Positions 1-12,157 of a stretch of 64,000 nt of DNA are shown here, one piece after another (positions within the stretch are counted from its first letter, which is position 1; the number at the start of each line of letters is the position of its first letter). A model generated the notes under the pieces. It ran no database searches and was not told the DNA's origin. It saw only the letters and a program-made list of their open reading frames with translations. The stretch is taken from NCBI RefSeq assembly GCF_002878395.1, contig NC_061120.1, forward strand, positions 97,086,648 through 97,150,647, given 5' to 3'. This stretch comes from Capsicum annuum (lineage: Eukaryota; Streptophyta; Magnoliopsida; Solanales; Solanaceae). Both the position numbers and the translations under genes were made by a program.

Positions 1-1340
1 TGCGGATTTACCTAGAGATAAAATACCCACCGATATATTTCCCCAGGAAATATCGTAAGTAATAATTTCGCAGTAAATCCCCAAGAATAAATCCCCAGCA
101 AAATTCGCAGTAGGTAAATCCCCAAGAATAAATCTCCAGCAAAATTCACAGCACAAAATACCCAAATAATTTCCCCGGTAATAAAATCCATTACATAAAT
201 TTCTACAAAAATATCTCTAAGTAAATCCATAGGATAAATTACCTGGGAATTTTTTATGGATTTAAAAAATATATATATTTGTTCATATACCTGCGGATTT
301 ACCTAGAGATAAAATATCTTTCGATATATTTCTCCAGTTAATGTTGTAAGTAATAATTTCGCAAATAAATCCGCAAGAATAAATCTCCAGCAAAATTCGC
401 AGCACAAAACTCTCATATAATTTCCTAGGTAATACTATTCATTACACAAATTTCTACCAAAATATCTCTACGTAAATCCGTAGGATAAATTACCNNNNNN
501 NNNNNNNNNNNNNNNNNNNNNNNNNNNNNNNNNNNNNNNNNNNNNNNNNNNNNNNNNNNNNNNNNNNNNNNNNNNNNNNNNNNNNNNNNNNNNNCGATAT
601 ATTTCCCCAGATAATGTCGCAAGTAATAATTTCGCAGGTAAATCCCCAAGAATAAATCCCCAGCAAAATTCGCAGCACAAAATTCCCAAATAATTTTCCA
701 AGTAATAAAATTCATTACATAAATTTCGACCAAAATATCTCTAAATTAATCCGTAGGATAAATTACCTGAGAATTTTTCTATGAATTTAAAAAATATATA
801 TATTTATTCATATACCTATGGATTTACCTAGAGATAAAATATCTGCCGATATATTTCCCCAGGTAATGTCCCAAGTAATAATTTCGCAGGTAAATCCCCA
901 GCAAAATTCACAACCCAAATTCCCAAATAATTTCCCAGGTAATAAAATCCATTACATAAATTTCCACCAAAATATCTCTAAGTAAATTCGTAGGGTAAAT
1001 TACCTGGGGATTTTTCTATGGATTTAAAAAACATATATATTTATTCATATACTTGTGGATTTACCTAGATATAAAATATCTACCGATATATTTCCCCAGG
1101 TAATGTCGCAAGTAATAATTTCATAGGTGAATCCCCAAGAATAAATCCCCAGCAAAATTCGCAACACAAAATCCCCAAATAATTTTCCAGTTAATAAAAT
1201 CCATTACATAAATTTCCACCAAAATATCTCTAAGTAAATCCATAGGATAAATTACCTAGGAATTTTTCTACGGATTTTTAAAATATATATATTTGTTTAT
1301 ATACCTGCGGATTTACCTAGAGATAAAATACCTGTCAATA
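1..1340. repeat. Tandem array of ~250-bp subterminal repeats
   Basis: Unit starts (TGCGGATTTACCTAGAGAT and variants) fall at about 1, 292, 817, 1054 and 1306, so the spacing is 237-291 bp apart from the interval holding the N gap. Each unit has a CCGATATATTTCCCCAGG block, a CGCAAGTAATAATTTCGCAG block and an AAAATATATATATTT block. They lie just inside the CACTA-1 terminus. Short reading frames here are repeat artefacts. Confidence 0.85.
495..594. other. Assembly gap (100 N)
   Basis: Exactly 100 N, which looks like a placeholder of unknown true length. It lies inside the tandem array, so the real number of repeat units is unknown. Confidence 0.98.
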
Positions 1341-1532
1341 TATTTCCCTAGGTAATGTCGCAAGTATGAAATTTGCGCAATATGACGCCAAATTTACCTG
1401 CGGAATTTGTTGCAAATAAATAGTTCGCAGGTAATATATTTTAATATTGACGAATTTAATAATTTCGTAGGTAAATCCGCATGTATTTCCTACGATATTA
1501 TTCCCTAGATAAAATCCACATGTAATAAGCAG

Positions 1533-1545
1533 TTTTCTAGTAGTG
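1533..1545 (-). repeat. CACTA-1 terminal inverted repeat
   Basis: Reverse complement of TTTTCTAGTAGTG gives CACTACTAGAAAA. The partner terminus at 21,009-21,021 reads CACTACTATAAAA, and similarity continues inward through CTGCTTATTAC on both. Confidence 0.85.
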
Positions 1546-3689
1546 TCCACAAAAGTCTCTAACCAAAAGAAAACCAATATCGGTTGGGACATGCCCCCAA
1601 CCATAGCTAAAATCATTATCCATAAAATAACTAAAGTATATGAAAATGTCCATAACATAAAATGGAGCCTTCCAAAAAGATGGAAGCTCACCACTTCAAT
1701 CCAAAAGCTGACCCCAAAATCTAATTACTATGTAGGAGGAATAGAACGGTCAGTTCCTATATCGCTTTGGGATACAGCCACCCAAATATGGGTTAGCGAG
1801 CTAATGCTAGCATGAACTTAGGATAAGGATAAAATGATGTCATCTAGTAAAACCAAGTAAATCATCCATATACATACAAACCATACATATATATTTATAT
1901 AATCATCTGGGGAATGGGAACCAAGTTTAGCATGCATTTGAAACCATTAACCTAGGTATGTATAGCTTAACCATCCTTAACCACCCACCGTCTATATGGG
2001 TCAAATGTAACCCCCTGAATGGGCCCTGCTGTATGTAGTTGGATGAATTGGAGATACTATAATTCTTAAGTACGCTCTACTCTCTATGATACATATGTAC
2101 ATTGTACTTAGAGGATTCGCATGTACCTTATAGTATCTTAAATGGTCGCCATGACCAACCCCTCATGATGGTAAATATGAGTTTCCAGTATTCATTCATT
2201 GAACTTCCACCTTCATGGTTAGCTATCACACCCCGCCATTACTACCCAATTAAAACTATTTCCAACCAACCAATCCATCATTCCATTTATTATGAACAAA
2301 GGTTATTAATAGTGGTATCGTAATACCAACTATAACATGCAAGTATTGTCCTTAGTCAAACCTTTTAAGGTAAAGGGCTTCCCATGTACCAAATTACTAA
2401 GTTAACTTGGGGGAGTCCCATGTACCCCATAATGGTTCCATTATATTTGCTTGGGGGAGTCCCATGTACCCCATAAGTTGTCCATTAATATGTTTACTTA
2501 GGGGATTCCATTGTACCCATAAGGATACTTAATATACCATAACCGTGAACACCAAACCATTCCATTTAACCATTCTAAACCATTTAAACCATTTAGAGTT
2601 CCATTACCAAGTTCAAACCATGCAATGTTCCATTAAAAATCCAATAATATAGTAAAAGCATTATCAAAGGCCTTTCATCAAATATGTTGGGGCATAGTAT
2701 TTCAAAAACCAAAACCAATTACCATTTGAACATTCCCATCCAATCAGTTGTCCAAAACCACTATTAAAACATGTAAAAACATAATCAAAACATGGGAAAA
2801 TCCTAACCAAGCCATTATAACCAAAACCCCAACACATATTTGAAAACCCCAAAACCATACAATAAATAATGTCATGGAAACATTGTATAAAACCATTCCT
2901 TTAGTTGGAACTAAAAATGAGGGAAGAGTACATGCCTTCATTGTGAAGATAATGGAGAGAAATCACCAACACAAGCCCCAAATTAATCCTTAAGATGAAA
3001 CCCTAACTTCCTTTGTCCAAGAACTTTAAAGAGGATTAGATAGTGTTTTCTAAGTGTTAATGAATAGAATAATAGGGAAAATAACCTCCCAATAAGTTAA
3101 AAGTCATGGGGCATTAATAGGTTAAGTGGGGAAATGTCCAAATTACCCTCACTTAAACTGTATAAAAATCCTTTTAGGGGGTATGACTAACCATACCTGT
3201 CATACCCTCCAATACCAGTGGTACCCACCACTCATACCCTAGGCCTCCCCCTTAGACCTAACACTATCCAAGGTATGACTCACCCAAAACAAATTATACC
3301 CAAAGCATATGACATGTACCTCTAAATCGTACCCCTAAGAGAGTAAAATCAAAAGAAAATTGAACACTATCTATCATACAAGTCCATGGTATGATTCGTA
3401 CCCTGGATTAATACTTATGGTGACCCACTCATACTCAGATCCAACTTAAGTCACTGAGTCTAAGATTAAGTAAAGTAACCAAACAATCTGTATCCATTAA
3501 TATGACTCACACTACCCAAGTCGTATCAATTCCAGAAACCAAATCCAACCTACCAACTAACATTGGTCAGCATACAACCAACCTATACCACTCATACCCT
3601 AGTGTATGACTCATTCCCCCGAGTCGTAACTTGCTCAAAAAGTAAAAATCTAGGAAATTTTCAAAGGTTCAAAAACCCAGGGTGTTATA
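1546..3689 (-). repeat. TE-C 5' LTR, first ~2.14 kb
   Basis: Minus-strand LTR. Its own 5' end (TATAACACCCTGGG) is at 3689 and it runs down to 1546, where CACTA-1 interrupts it. It aligns along its length with the LTRs at 43,304-47,366 (plus) and 40,706-43,132 (plus), and is closer to the former: both share the TA start and the ACTTAAGTTGGATCTGAGTA block. The missing last ~400 bp is found at 21,022-21,428. Together (2144+407-3 = 2548 bp) they match the TE-C 3' LTR without its insertion (~2535 bp). Short reading frames here are fortuitous. Confidence 0.85.
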
Positions 3690-4436
3690 TTATTGGTTGG
3701 ACCTCGATAACTCATATTGGGGCATGTAGGTTGTAGTTAGCTCCCACAGTCTTAGTTTACTATTCAGACTATATTAAATCGGGTTTCCATGGCCAAGTGT
3801 ATAGTTATCAGACATTCAGTTACACATGTTATATAGATTATCTTAGTTCATGATTTACTTGGATTTGCATTTTTTTTACTTGTTCATGTATCCATGTTTT
3901 GTGTCCACATGTATTTCAGTTATCCCCTACTTCACATACTAGTACATTTAAAGTACTGATAGCATACTCTTTTTTATACTATATTTATTTCACAATATAG
4001 GTTCAGATGCTCAGCTCCCAATTGCCCTTAGCTAGCTCGAACCCATTCAGCAGTAGTGGTGGGAAGTCCTCATTTGTCGAGGACAAGTTATGTTCAGTTA
4101 CTTTTAGTATTTCTTTTATGTTAGCCACTTAGATTTAGTTGGGGGTTTTTCCATCAACTCCACATGTCTTATAGGCTTTTACACTAGATGTTTCAGATAT
4201 TCAAATGTTCAGATATTCAGATTTAATTTTAGTAGCTTTTATCAGTAATTTATACATGTTGGTATTTGTTTTATTATCCCATCATGATAGTAATTATATC
4301 AGTTCATCTTCCATATATGATACTTAATCATTATTTTATTTAGCTCTCACAATAAGTACCAGATCATGGATTAGCTTAGGGTTACTTATGACCTAAAGCA
4401 TCATGTCATGACTAGGGGGTAGCCTCAGGTCATGAC
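3690..4436 (+). repeat. TE-B 5' LTR, last ~745 bp
   Basis: Aligns with 10,955-11,702 of the intact TE-B 3' LTR, including the TCAGACTATAT, CCCCTAC and GGTAGCCTCAGGTCATGACA blocks, and ends in CA at 4436. Its left edge (ttatt, 3690-3694) corresponds to ttaca at 10,955-10,959 and directly abuts the TE-C LTR start, so TE-C interrupts the LTR here. Confidence 0.85.
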
Positions 4437-4456
4437 AAAACTTAGTATTAGAGCGT
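4437..4456 (+). promoter_or_regulatory. TE-B primer binding site (decayed)
   Basis: AACTTAGTATTAGAGCGT directly follows the LTR end. It matches the usual plant initiator-Met tRNA site TGGTATCAGAGC with two or three changes. Confidence 0.7.
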
Positions 4457-4661
4457 AAGGTTTTAAAGTATCTTTGGGTGTTTGAAATCCTTATTGATTA
4501 GAGTCTTGTGAATGGGTGTGAAGCACTTCACACTTTTGGGTAAGAGGCTATGAGACATTTTAAGAAATGTTTCCCTTCTTTTACTATTTGTGTCGTGCGA
4601 AAGAGCATGAGCTCTATTGAATTTCCTCTTTCTAACTCGTCCTTCATTCTATTTACAAAAA

Positions 4662-5830
4662 ATACCTCCTAAAAGAAACAACAAAAGAAGGAATGGGAAT
4701 CAGCCCGCAACACCAACATTTCAAGAAGATCCCCTGAACAAATATGTTTCTCATGCCAAATTTGAGGCTTCTTCAACAGTTTTAGCCCATTCTGTGGCTG
4801 CTCAGAATAGGCAGTGGGGTGTTTCCATAACAATATACTAGTGAATATAGATAAAGTTAGGATTCAAGACTTTACTTAGATGAATCCTCCATTGTTTTCT
4901 GGATCTATGTTTGAGGAGGATCTACAAGAGTTTTTGAATTACGTGCAGAAAGTGACCGGCATTATGGGTTTCAATTTGAGGGAAAGTGTTTATTTAGTTT
5001 TTTATCAGTTGCAAGAAGTATCTCATACTTAGTTAAAGTGGTGGAAGAAGGACAAAGCTGTTGAGGCAGGACCTATACAATGGGAGAAGTTTGCCACGGG
5101 ATTTTAAGACTGATTCTTCTCACTTGAGTTAAGGAAGGATAAGATGTAGGAGTTTATAAATATGAAGTAGGGTAGAATAAGTGTGAAACAATACTTGCTC
5201 AAGTTCACCCAGTTGGGGAAGGATGTTCCAACCATGGTGGCCTATTAAAGGGATGAGTAATTCATGTCGGGAGTTTCTACAGAAGTAGTTAAGAATTGTG
5301 GGATAGCTATATTGATAAAAGAGAGAGATCTCTCTAGGTTGATGGTCCATGCTCAGCATATTGAGGAAAAGAAGTGTAAGGAGAAGGAAATAGAGAATAA
5401 GAGGGCAAAATAGGTAGCTTCAACTTTTCTCGGCAGATGTGTAATGGTAGAAATTGCTCTCAGTTTCATTAGAAATTTTTAGCTCCAACCCAATTATAAG
5501 CCAATGTATCAGTGCCTAAGTTCAGGCAGGACAGTTGGGATAGAGCTCTAGGCTCTATGTCCCATGGTAGTATGAACAGTGGTCGTACCAATCCTCTTTC
5601 CCAAAAGTATGGTAAGAATCATTAGGGTGAGTGTAGCACAGGTAGAAATTCTTATTTTGGATGTGGCAAGTCAGGCTACAGGATAAGGGAATGGCCATTG
5701 GGTATGTAGAAGGGTAGAAGTGATCTTCATCAGGGCCAGGATAATTCTTCAGCATCCCCAGCCAACTACCCTACTCAGTAGGTTATCACCTTCAGTGCAA
5801 CCAGTAGACAGCATCAGAACTGACTTTATT
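4662..5830 (+). pseudogene. TE-B gag (capsid/nucleocapsid), degenerate
   Basis: Gag forms the cytoplasmic virus-like particle of the retrotransposon. The likely start codon has decayed to ATA at 4662 (IPPKRNNKRRNG; relatives begin MPPKR-like). The next stretch, DPLNKYVSHAKFEAS, matches the gag start of TE-E. From about 4880 a capsid domain can be read (PPLFSGSMFEEDLQEFLNYV, then SVKQYLLKFTQLGKDVPTMV), with stops at several places. A coiled, Lys/Glu-rich stretch follows near 5330-5410. The zinc knuckle near 5650 survives only as FGCGKSGYRIREW, with ligands lost. The product cannot be made in one piece. Confidence 0.8.
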
Positions 5831-5869
5831 CTCTCCAAACTTGACATGATTAAAAAAGTTCTCCTAATG

Positions 5870-8800
5870 TAGTTATAGGTACATAATAAGTCTTTCGCCT
5901 TTATTATTATTCATTTTTAGACTCTGGGGCTTCGCTTTTATTTGTGACTCCTTATATAAATGTAGACTTTGATGTCAGTCCCGAAAAATTAACAGAGCCT
6001 TTCTCAGTGTCTACCCCAGTGGGTAATTCTTATATAGTCAAATGGGTATATAGAAATTATCGGCCACAGTGTTTTAGAAAGGTACTTCAGTTGATCTTAT
6101 AGAGTTAGAGATAACTAATTTTGACATCATTATCAGCATAGATTGGCTCCATTCGTGTTATGCCTTAATTGATTAGAGAAATAGAATTTTGCAATTCCAA
6201 TCTCCCAATGAGTCAGTTATTGAATAGAGGGGTAGTACTTTAGTGCCTAAGAGTCAGTTTATCTCCTATCTTAAGGCAAGAAAAATGATATCCAAGGGAT
6301 GTATTTAACATATCTCTGAGTCAAGGACTCAGATTCTAAAACTTTGAGTCTTAAGTTAGTTCTAGTAGTGAATGAATTTCCAAAAGTGTTCCCTAAGATC
6401 TTCGTAGAGTTCCTCCTGAAAGAAAATTGACTTTGAAATAGATCTCCTTCCAGATACCTGGCCTATCTCAATTCCACCATATAGAATAGCTCCATCTGAG
6501 CTTAAGAAATTGAATGAACAGTTGAAAGATCTCTTAGATAAGGATTTTATTAGGCCTAGTGTTTCTCCATAGGGTGCTCCAATTCTCTTCATGTGCAAAA
6601 AAGACGATTCCTTTAGAATATCCATTGATTGCCATCAGTTGAACAAAGTCACAATCAAAAATAAGTATTCTCTCCCAAGAATTGACTTGTTTGACAAAAT
6701 TTAGGGTGCAACTATTTCTCTAATATAGATCTCAAAGTCGGTTATCATTAGCTTGGAGTCAAAGAATGTGACATCTCAAAGACAACCTTCAAAACTTGGT
6801 ATGGTCACTACAAATTCCTAGTTATGTGTTTTGGACTAAAAAATGCTTTTGTAGCTTTTATGGACTTGATGAACAGGGAGTACAAGTATTACTTGGACAA
6901 GTTTGTAATAGTCTTCATAGATGACATCATTGTCTATTCCTGTAGTGAGTGTAATTATGCAGACCATTTGAGGATTGCATTGCAGAACTTTAAGGATCAC
7001 CAGTTATTCACTAAGTTTAGTAAGTGTAAATTTTGGTTGAGATCAATAGATTTCCTTGGTCACATTATTTCCAGTGATGGAATTTGAGTTGATCATAAAG
7101 ACCGAAGCAGTAAGAAAATGGCCTAGACCCATCTATCCATTAGACATTAGGAGTTTCTTGGGTTTAGATGATTTGTTGAAGGGTTTTCTTCTCTTGCTTC
7201 TCCCATGTCCATATTGACCTAGAAGAAAGTCAAATTTTAATGGTCAGATTCCTGTGAGAAGATTTTTAAGGAGTTGAAGACTTAGCTCATTTCCACTCCA
7301 GTCTTGACTTTACCAGATAGCATAGATGAGTTTGTAGTTTTTTAAGATTCTTGTAGATTTGGTCTTGGTTGTGTGTTAATGCAGCAAGGTAAGGTCATAT
7401 CCTATGCCTCTAGACAGCTTAAACCCCATGAGAAGAATTACCTGACCCACGACCTTGAGTTGGTAGTAGTTATATTTGCATTAAAGATTTGGACGCATTA
7501 TCTTTATAGGGTTCATGTTGATATATTCATGGATCATAAAAGTTTATAGTATGTGTTCACTCAAAAGAATCTAAATCTTTATCAGAGAAAGTGGCTTGAA
7601 TTGTTAAATGACTATGATATGAGTGTGTTGTACAATCTGGGTAAGGTCAATGTAGTGGTTGATACACTTAGTAGACTGTCTATGGGAAGTGTTGTGCATG
7701 TTGAGGAGGGTAAAAAAGAGTTACACTTTGAGGTTCATTAGCTTGCTAGGTTAGGTTTTTGGTTGGTTAATATAGTTGAAGGTAGTACATGGGTTCAGAA
7801 TGGTTTAGAATCTCCCTTGGTTGCCGAAGTGAAAGAAAAGCAAGACAGGGATCCTATTTTGGTCAAGTTGAAGGAGGCAGTTAGGGATCAGAAGGTTTAG
7901 GTTTTCTCTCAAGGGGGAGATGGTGTGATTCAATGTCAAGGCAGGCTATGTGTTTTGTATATTGATGGTTTGAGACAACGAATATGAGATGGATCACATG
8001 GTGAGCGATATTCTATCCACCAAGGAGCTGTTAAGATGTATCATGAATTATCGGAAATCTATAATGGAGTGGTATAAAGAAAGATATTGTAGAATTTATG
8101 GCTAAGTGCTTAAATTGTCAATAGGTTAAGGTTAAGCACCAGAGTTCTAGTGCTACACTTTAGGAGTTTAGCATCCCCACTTGGAAGTGGGAGGTGGTGA
8201 ATATGGACTTTGTTATAGGGTTGTTGCGTATGCATCATTAGTATGATTCGATTTGGATCATTATAGATAGGATGACTAAATCAACCTACCTTTTACTAGT
8301 TACTTCATATTCAGTTGAGGATTATGATAGACTCTATCTCAAGTAGTTGGTAAGGTTGCATTGGGTTTCTTTGACCATCATTTCAGATAGAGGTACTCAG
8401 TTTACTTGCCACTTTGGAAGGCTTTTAAGAAGGGTCTTGGTACCTAAGTGTATCTCAGTACAACTTTTCATCCTCAAATAGATGGTTAGGTAGAGTATAC
8501 TATTAAGACCTTAGAAGAAATGTTGAGTCTTTGTGTTATCTACTTTAAGGGTAGTTGGGATGACTACTCACCTTTGATTGAGTTTACTTACAACAGTAGC
8601 TATCACTCCATTATTCAGAAGGCTCTATTTGAGGCTCTCTATATAAGGAGATATAGATATCCTATTGGTTGGTTTGAAGTAGGTGAGGCTACTTTTATAG
8701 GGCCCGATTCAGTGTTTGAGGTGATGGAGAAAGTCCAGTTGCTTCGAGAAAGGCTAAAGATAGCCTAAAGCTGACAGAAATCCTTCACAGATGTGAGGAG

Positions 8801-9258
8801 AAGAGACCTTGAGGCTGATGTTGGTGATTTAGTTTATTTGACAATTTTACCTATGAAAGAGGTGAATATATTTGGTAATAAGGGAAAGGTAAATCCCTCC
8901 TATGTCGGCATATATAGAATTTTGAGCCATTTTTGGAAGGTAGATTATGAGTTAGAGTTGTCTGCAGATTTGGCATCAGTTCGCCCTGTGTTTCATGTCT
9001 CTTTTCTAAATATATACATTGGTGACACAATATCTATTATTCTTTTAGAGAGTGTGGATTTTAAAGATATCCTTTCTTATTAATAATTCCCAGTTGAGAT
9101 CATTGACTGTCAGATTCATAGGTTGAGGAATAAAAAAGTTCTCTTTGTTAAGGTTTTATGGTGAAATCAATCCATTAAAGGAGCTACCCAGGAAGCAGAG
9201 GCAAATATCCGAGCCATGTATCCCCATATTTTCTCTACGAATTCAGACTCAGCTTGAG
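5870..9258 (+). pseudogene. TE-B pol (protease-RT-RNase H-integrase-chromodomain tail), degenerate
   Basis: Domain order is that of Ty3/gypsy. Protease: FLDSGASLLFV near 5915 keeps the DSG catalytic triplet. Reverse transcriptase: from about 6470 ([12 protein letters not shown]), with the catalytic pair in [12 protein letters not shown] codons at 6920-6925. RNase H: about 7300-7680 ([20 protein letters not shown]; then VVVDTLSRLSMGSV). Integrase: about 7850-8770, ending with PLIEFTYNNSYHS-like residues and the GWFEVGEA block. The tail at 8790-9258 ends in EAEANIRAMYPHIF, the end of the chromodomain-like region, then a stop. At least ten in-frame stops and several frameshifts are present. Confidence 0.88.
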
Positions 9259-9467
9259 GTAATGGTTTCTCTTAAATTGATTCTCTTATTTTCTATCTCA
9301 ACTATCCAACAATCCTTATGCCATTGCATGCATTCATGAATTCTGTTCAGTCCATGTATCATGTTTCAGGTTCAATTATCAAATCATGATTCAACTCATA
9401 AGTATTTAGTGTATGATTTCAATTTTCTTAGTAAGTCAACTTAACCATTTTCATTCAGGGGCAAATG

Positions 9468-9489
9468 ACCCTGGGGGGAGGGGGGTTAT
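9468..9489 (+). promoter_or_regulatory. TE-B polypurine tract
   Basis: A G-rich run (CTGGGGGGAGGGGGG) lies immediately upstream of the 3' LTR start TGTACTACC at 9490, the expected place for the plus-strand primer. The 9259-9467 interval is the untranslated 3' tail, with nothing else recognisable. Confidence 0.8.
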
Positions 9490-11702
9490 TGTACTACCCC
9501 ACAAGATTCTATATACGTCCTAACTCTTAGTTACATGTTTAAAGGGGCTACATGTCATTAGTTTACACTAAGTACAAAATACTTATCCATTTTAATACCC
9601 TAAGAATGCGAACATTTTATTTTTTAGCCTTCCTGATTCTGAAATGTTGACTTATGATTTGAAATATGTTTAGGGATGTTAAAAGGGTCATCCGAGAGAG
9701 TTTTGGAATTTTTGAAATAGGTTCGGGGTGTTTTTATTCCTAGTAGGTATAATACCTCACCATTTTAGACGTGTCATAGAGGATGGATATCTGCGATATC
9801 CTCCATACCACGGGGGTTAATCTCCACGATAACCTTTGTGTAACGAAGGCTAGCCTACGCAATAGCCTCCGTGCCACGGAAGCTATATTTTCCTGCATTC
9901 TTTATTAAGGGTCCAAGGGGAATTTTGGTCTTTCCCCCTCACCCTAAACGCCCAACTAATGAATTAAAACCTCAAGAGGGGCATTAATTATCCCCTTCTC
10001 CACCAAATATCATACGCAAACTCGTCCCCCTTTCCCAAGAACGTAAAATTCAAGTTTCTCCTCAAGGATTCAACCATTTAAGTTCCAATTCCAATCTTCT
10101 TCTTCAAGAATGAAAGAAATTAAGATATGTGGGGTATTTATCAATGGGTTCTTTCCCCCTATTGAGTCCCAAAAATCCCTTTTTGTTAAAGTATGAACTT
10201 TTTATCCCCTTCTCATGAAATCTAAATGCTAAGTATAAATTTACTACATGTTCTCTTACTAGTTTTGAATTCAAGCCATGCCCATATGTTTCCCCATGTG
10301 AATTATATTATTATATACTTTGAATTTAAATCACCCATATTATATTCAGTTAACACCATGTTAATTTTCCAATTCATGAATTAAACCATGTGAACATATT
10401 GTCCTCCCAAGTTATTCATATTATTATATTCAAACTAATGGATTTCATCAGTTTAATGAAATGTACTATGTTTTGGGTCTTAGAATCATGAATTTCCTTA
10501 GATTATTTTAAAGGATGTTATTGTATTTAAAGTATCATTTGGTGCTATCGTGTTATGAACACCCAATACTTATGTGTTCTTACATGTTTTCTTTTTCAAG
10601 TAACAAAGAAGTCAGGCCATGATTTTATTATCATATTCAGAATATCATGTTCATGCTGAGCACTTATAAGTATAGTACCATATCATGTTAAACAAAAATT
10701 AATACCATAGTTATTCAATTGGGATTAACACTTAGCACCGAGAGAATGCAGAGATGGTGGAACCCCCATCAGTTAGGCATGAGCCGTTAGTATCAGTCAC
10801 TAAGTTCCATACCTATGCGCCTCCATAAATTAAGAGGGGTCCATCATCAGTTAGGCATGATACCCTCGTCCTTCAGGACATTAGCCTTATGGATCCACAT
10901 CGTCAGTCATGTGTTGGTACCCCTAGCAAGGTACCAGCACCCTTCCAACTGAGGTTACAGGTTTGACCCCGATAGCTCAGATTGAGGCATGTCGACTGTA
11001 GTCAACTCCTACAGTCTCAGTTTAGTATTCAGACTATATCAGATCAAGTTTGTATGACCAAGTGTACAGTTATCAGACATTCAATTACTCATGTTATATA
11101 GGTTATCTCAATTCATGATTTAACTGGTCTTGTATTCTTTTTACATGTTCACGCATCCATGTTTAGTGTCTGTATGTATTTTAGTTGGCCCCTACCTCAC
11201 GTACCAGTACATTCAAAGTACTAACTGCATACTCTCTTTTCCGCTATATTGACTTCACAATATAGGGTCGACACTCAGTTTCCCAATTGCCCTTAGCCAT
11301 CTCGGACCCATTCAGCAGCAGTAATGGTGAGTCCTTATCCATCTAGGACAAGTTATTTTCAGTAACTTTCAGTATTTCTTTCATTTCAGTCACTCAGAGT
11401 TAGTTGGGGGTTTTTCCCATCAACTCCACATGTCTTAGAGGCTTTCAGCCTAGATTTTTCAAATATTCAGGTGGTCATATATTCAAATTTGTTTTCAGTA
11501 TCTTTTATCAGTAATTCAGACATGTTGGTATTTGTTTCACTATCCTACCATGATAGTAATTACATCAATTTAGCTTCAATATATGATACTTTATCATTAT
11601 TTTATTTAGCATTCACAAAAAGTACCAGATCATGGGTTAGCTTAGGGTCACTCGTGGTCTTAAGCACTATGTCACGACCAGGGGTAGCCTCAGGTCATGA
11701 CA
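9490..11702 (+). repeat. TE-B 3' LTR (complete, 2213 bp)
   Basis: Begins TGTACTACCCC and ends GGTCATGACA (TG...CA). It matches 50,268 down to 47,367 (first two thirds) and 3690-4436 (last third). Uninterrupted, it serves as the empty-site reference showing that TE-C entered the other LTR at the equivalent of 10,955-10,959. The reading frame around 11,471-11,923 crosses the LTR end and is not a gene. Confidence 0.9.
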
Positions 11703-11946
11703 AACACCCTCAGTTTGAGAGGCCACAAACTAGTAAGCAAATGGATCGACCGGCGAAACAAAGCATTAGACACATCAGCCTGAGGTGTCCGGGGAAGGCT
11801 ACAGGGAACAGGTGGAACTCCACAAGGGCATTCAGTTGTTGGACCCCTAGAACAGGTTTGAACTTCATAAGTAAGATGATCTGTGTCCACATTTTCCCAA
11901 AGTGGGATGAAGAGTTTCCATGAGCATCAGATCTTCTAGGAGGCAT
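11703..11946 (-). pseudogene. TE-A gag, N-terminal part, cut by TE-B
   Basis: Minus-strand start of a gag gene. The ATG is at 11,946 and the protein begins MPPRRSDAHGNSSS. A frameshift within the first 25 codons moves the reading to a frame with TPQADVSNALFRRSIHLL. The gene is severed at 11,703 by the TE-B LTR end. The continuation is on the plus strand from 50,269, sharing the 5-bp duplication gtgtt and leading into a typical gag linker (SVSPYFEVTRVG). The upstream leader (11,947-12,138) is non-coding. Confidence 0.8.
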
Positions 11947-12137
11947 GATTTGAAATGCAAATAAATGGAAATTAGAGGAGATTCAAGGCCTTAGACTCTA
12001 TAGCCTAAAATATAATAACAAGAAAGGGAAATATTCCTAAATGTCTTGCAACCCCTCCCTTATAAGTGTGGTGCACTACAGACCCATAAAGGAGACTCTA
12101 CTTGGCATGGCTTATGAATGCCCAACTAACCATGAAC

Positions 12138-12157
12138 CTAGGCTCTTATATTAACTT
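12138..12157 (-). promoter_or_regulatory. TE-A primer binding site (decayed)
   Basis: On the minus strand AAGTTAATATAAGAGCCT follows the LTR end, a degraded form of AAGTTGGTATCAGAGCCT, complementary to the tRNA-iMet 3' end. Confidence 0.7.

Larger units (their letters stand above)
1..1545 (-). mobile_element. CACTA-1, one end (subterminal repeats and terminal inverted repeat)
   Basis: Terminal part of a CACTA (En/Spm) DNA transposon whose interior lies beyond the left edge. Read on the minus strand it starts CACTACTAGAAAACTGC at 1545 and runs into AT-rich DNA studded with CTGCGGATTTACC and CCCAGGTAAT motifs. The same terminus and motifs recur at 20,380-21,021. CACTA elements carry such arrays as binding sites for their transposition protein (family knowledge). 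The adjoining 3 bp, tcc at 1546-1548, is the reverse complement of gga at 21,022, as expected for the 3-bp target duplication of one insertion. No transposase is visible in this part. Confidence 0.8.
3690..11702 (+). mobile_element. TE-B, Ty3/gypsy chromovirus-type retrotransposon (5' LTR incomplete here)
   Basis: Order: 3' third of the 5' LTR, primer binding site, gag, protease, reverse transcriptase, RNase H, integrase, polypurine tract and a complete 3' LTR. The first two thirds of the 5' LTR are not here. A matching minus-strand segment lies at 47,367-50,268, cut at the same LTR position. The right flank aacac (11,703-11,707) is the reverse complement of gtgtt at 50,269-50,273, the expected 5-bp target duplication. 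Many in-frame stops show that it is inactive. Confidence 0.85.

Noticed and set aside
1..1340. CRISPR-like array
   Set aside because: Units of ~250 bp with no short repeat/unique spacer alternation; they are CACTA subterminal repeats in a eukaryotic genome.
4662..9258. Endogenous pararetrovirus (caulimovirus-like) origin for the reverse transcriptases
   Set aside because: LTRs, integrase domains and a chromodomain-like tail after the integrase are present and no movement protein is seen, so these are Ty3/gypsy retrotransposons.
11471..11923. 150-codon plus-strand reading frame
   Set aside because: It starts inside the TE-B LTR and crosses its end into antisense TE-A gag. No domain is recognisable and it is a chance frame.
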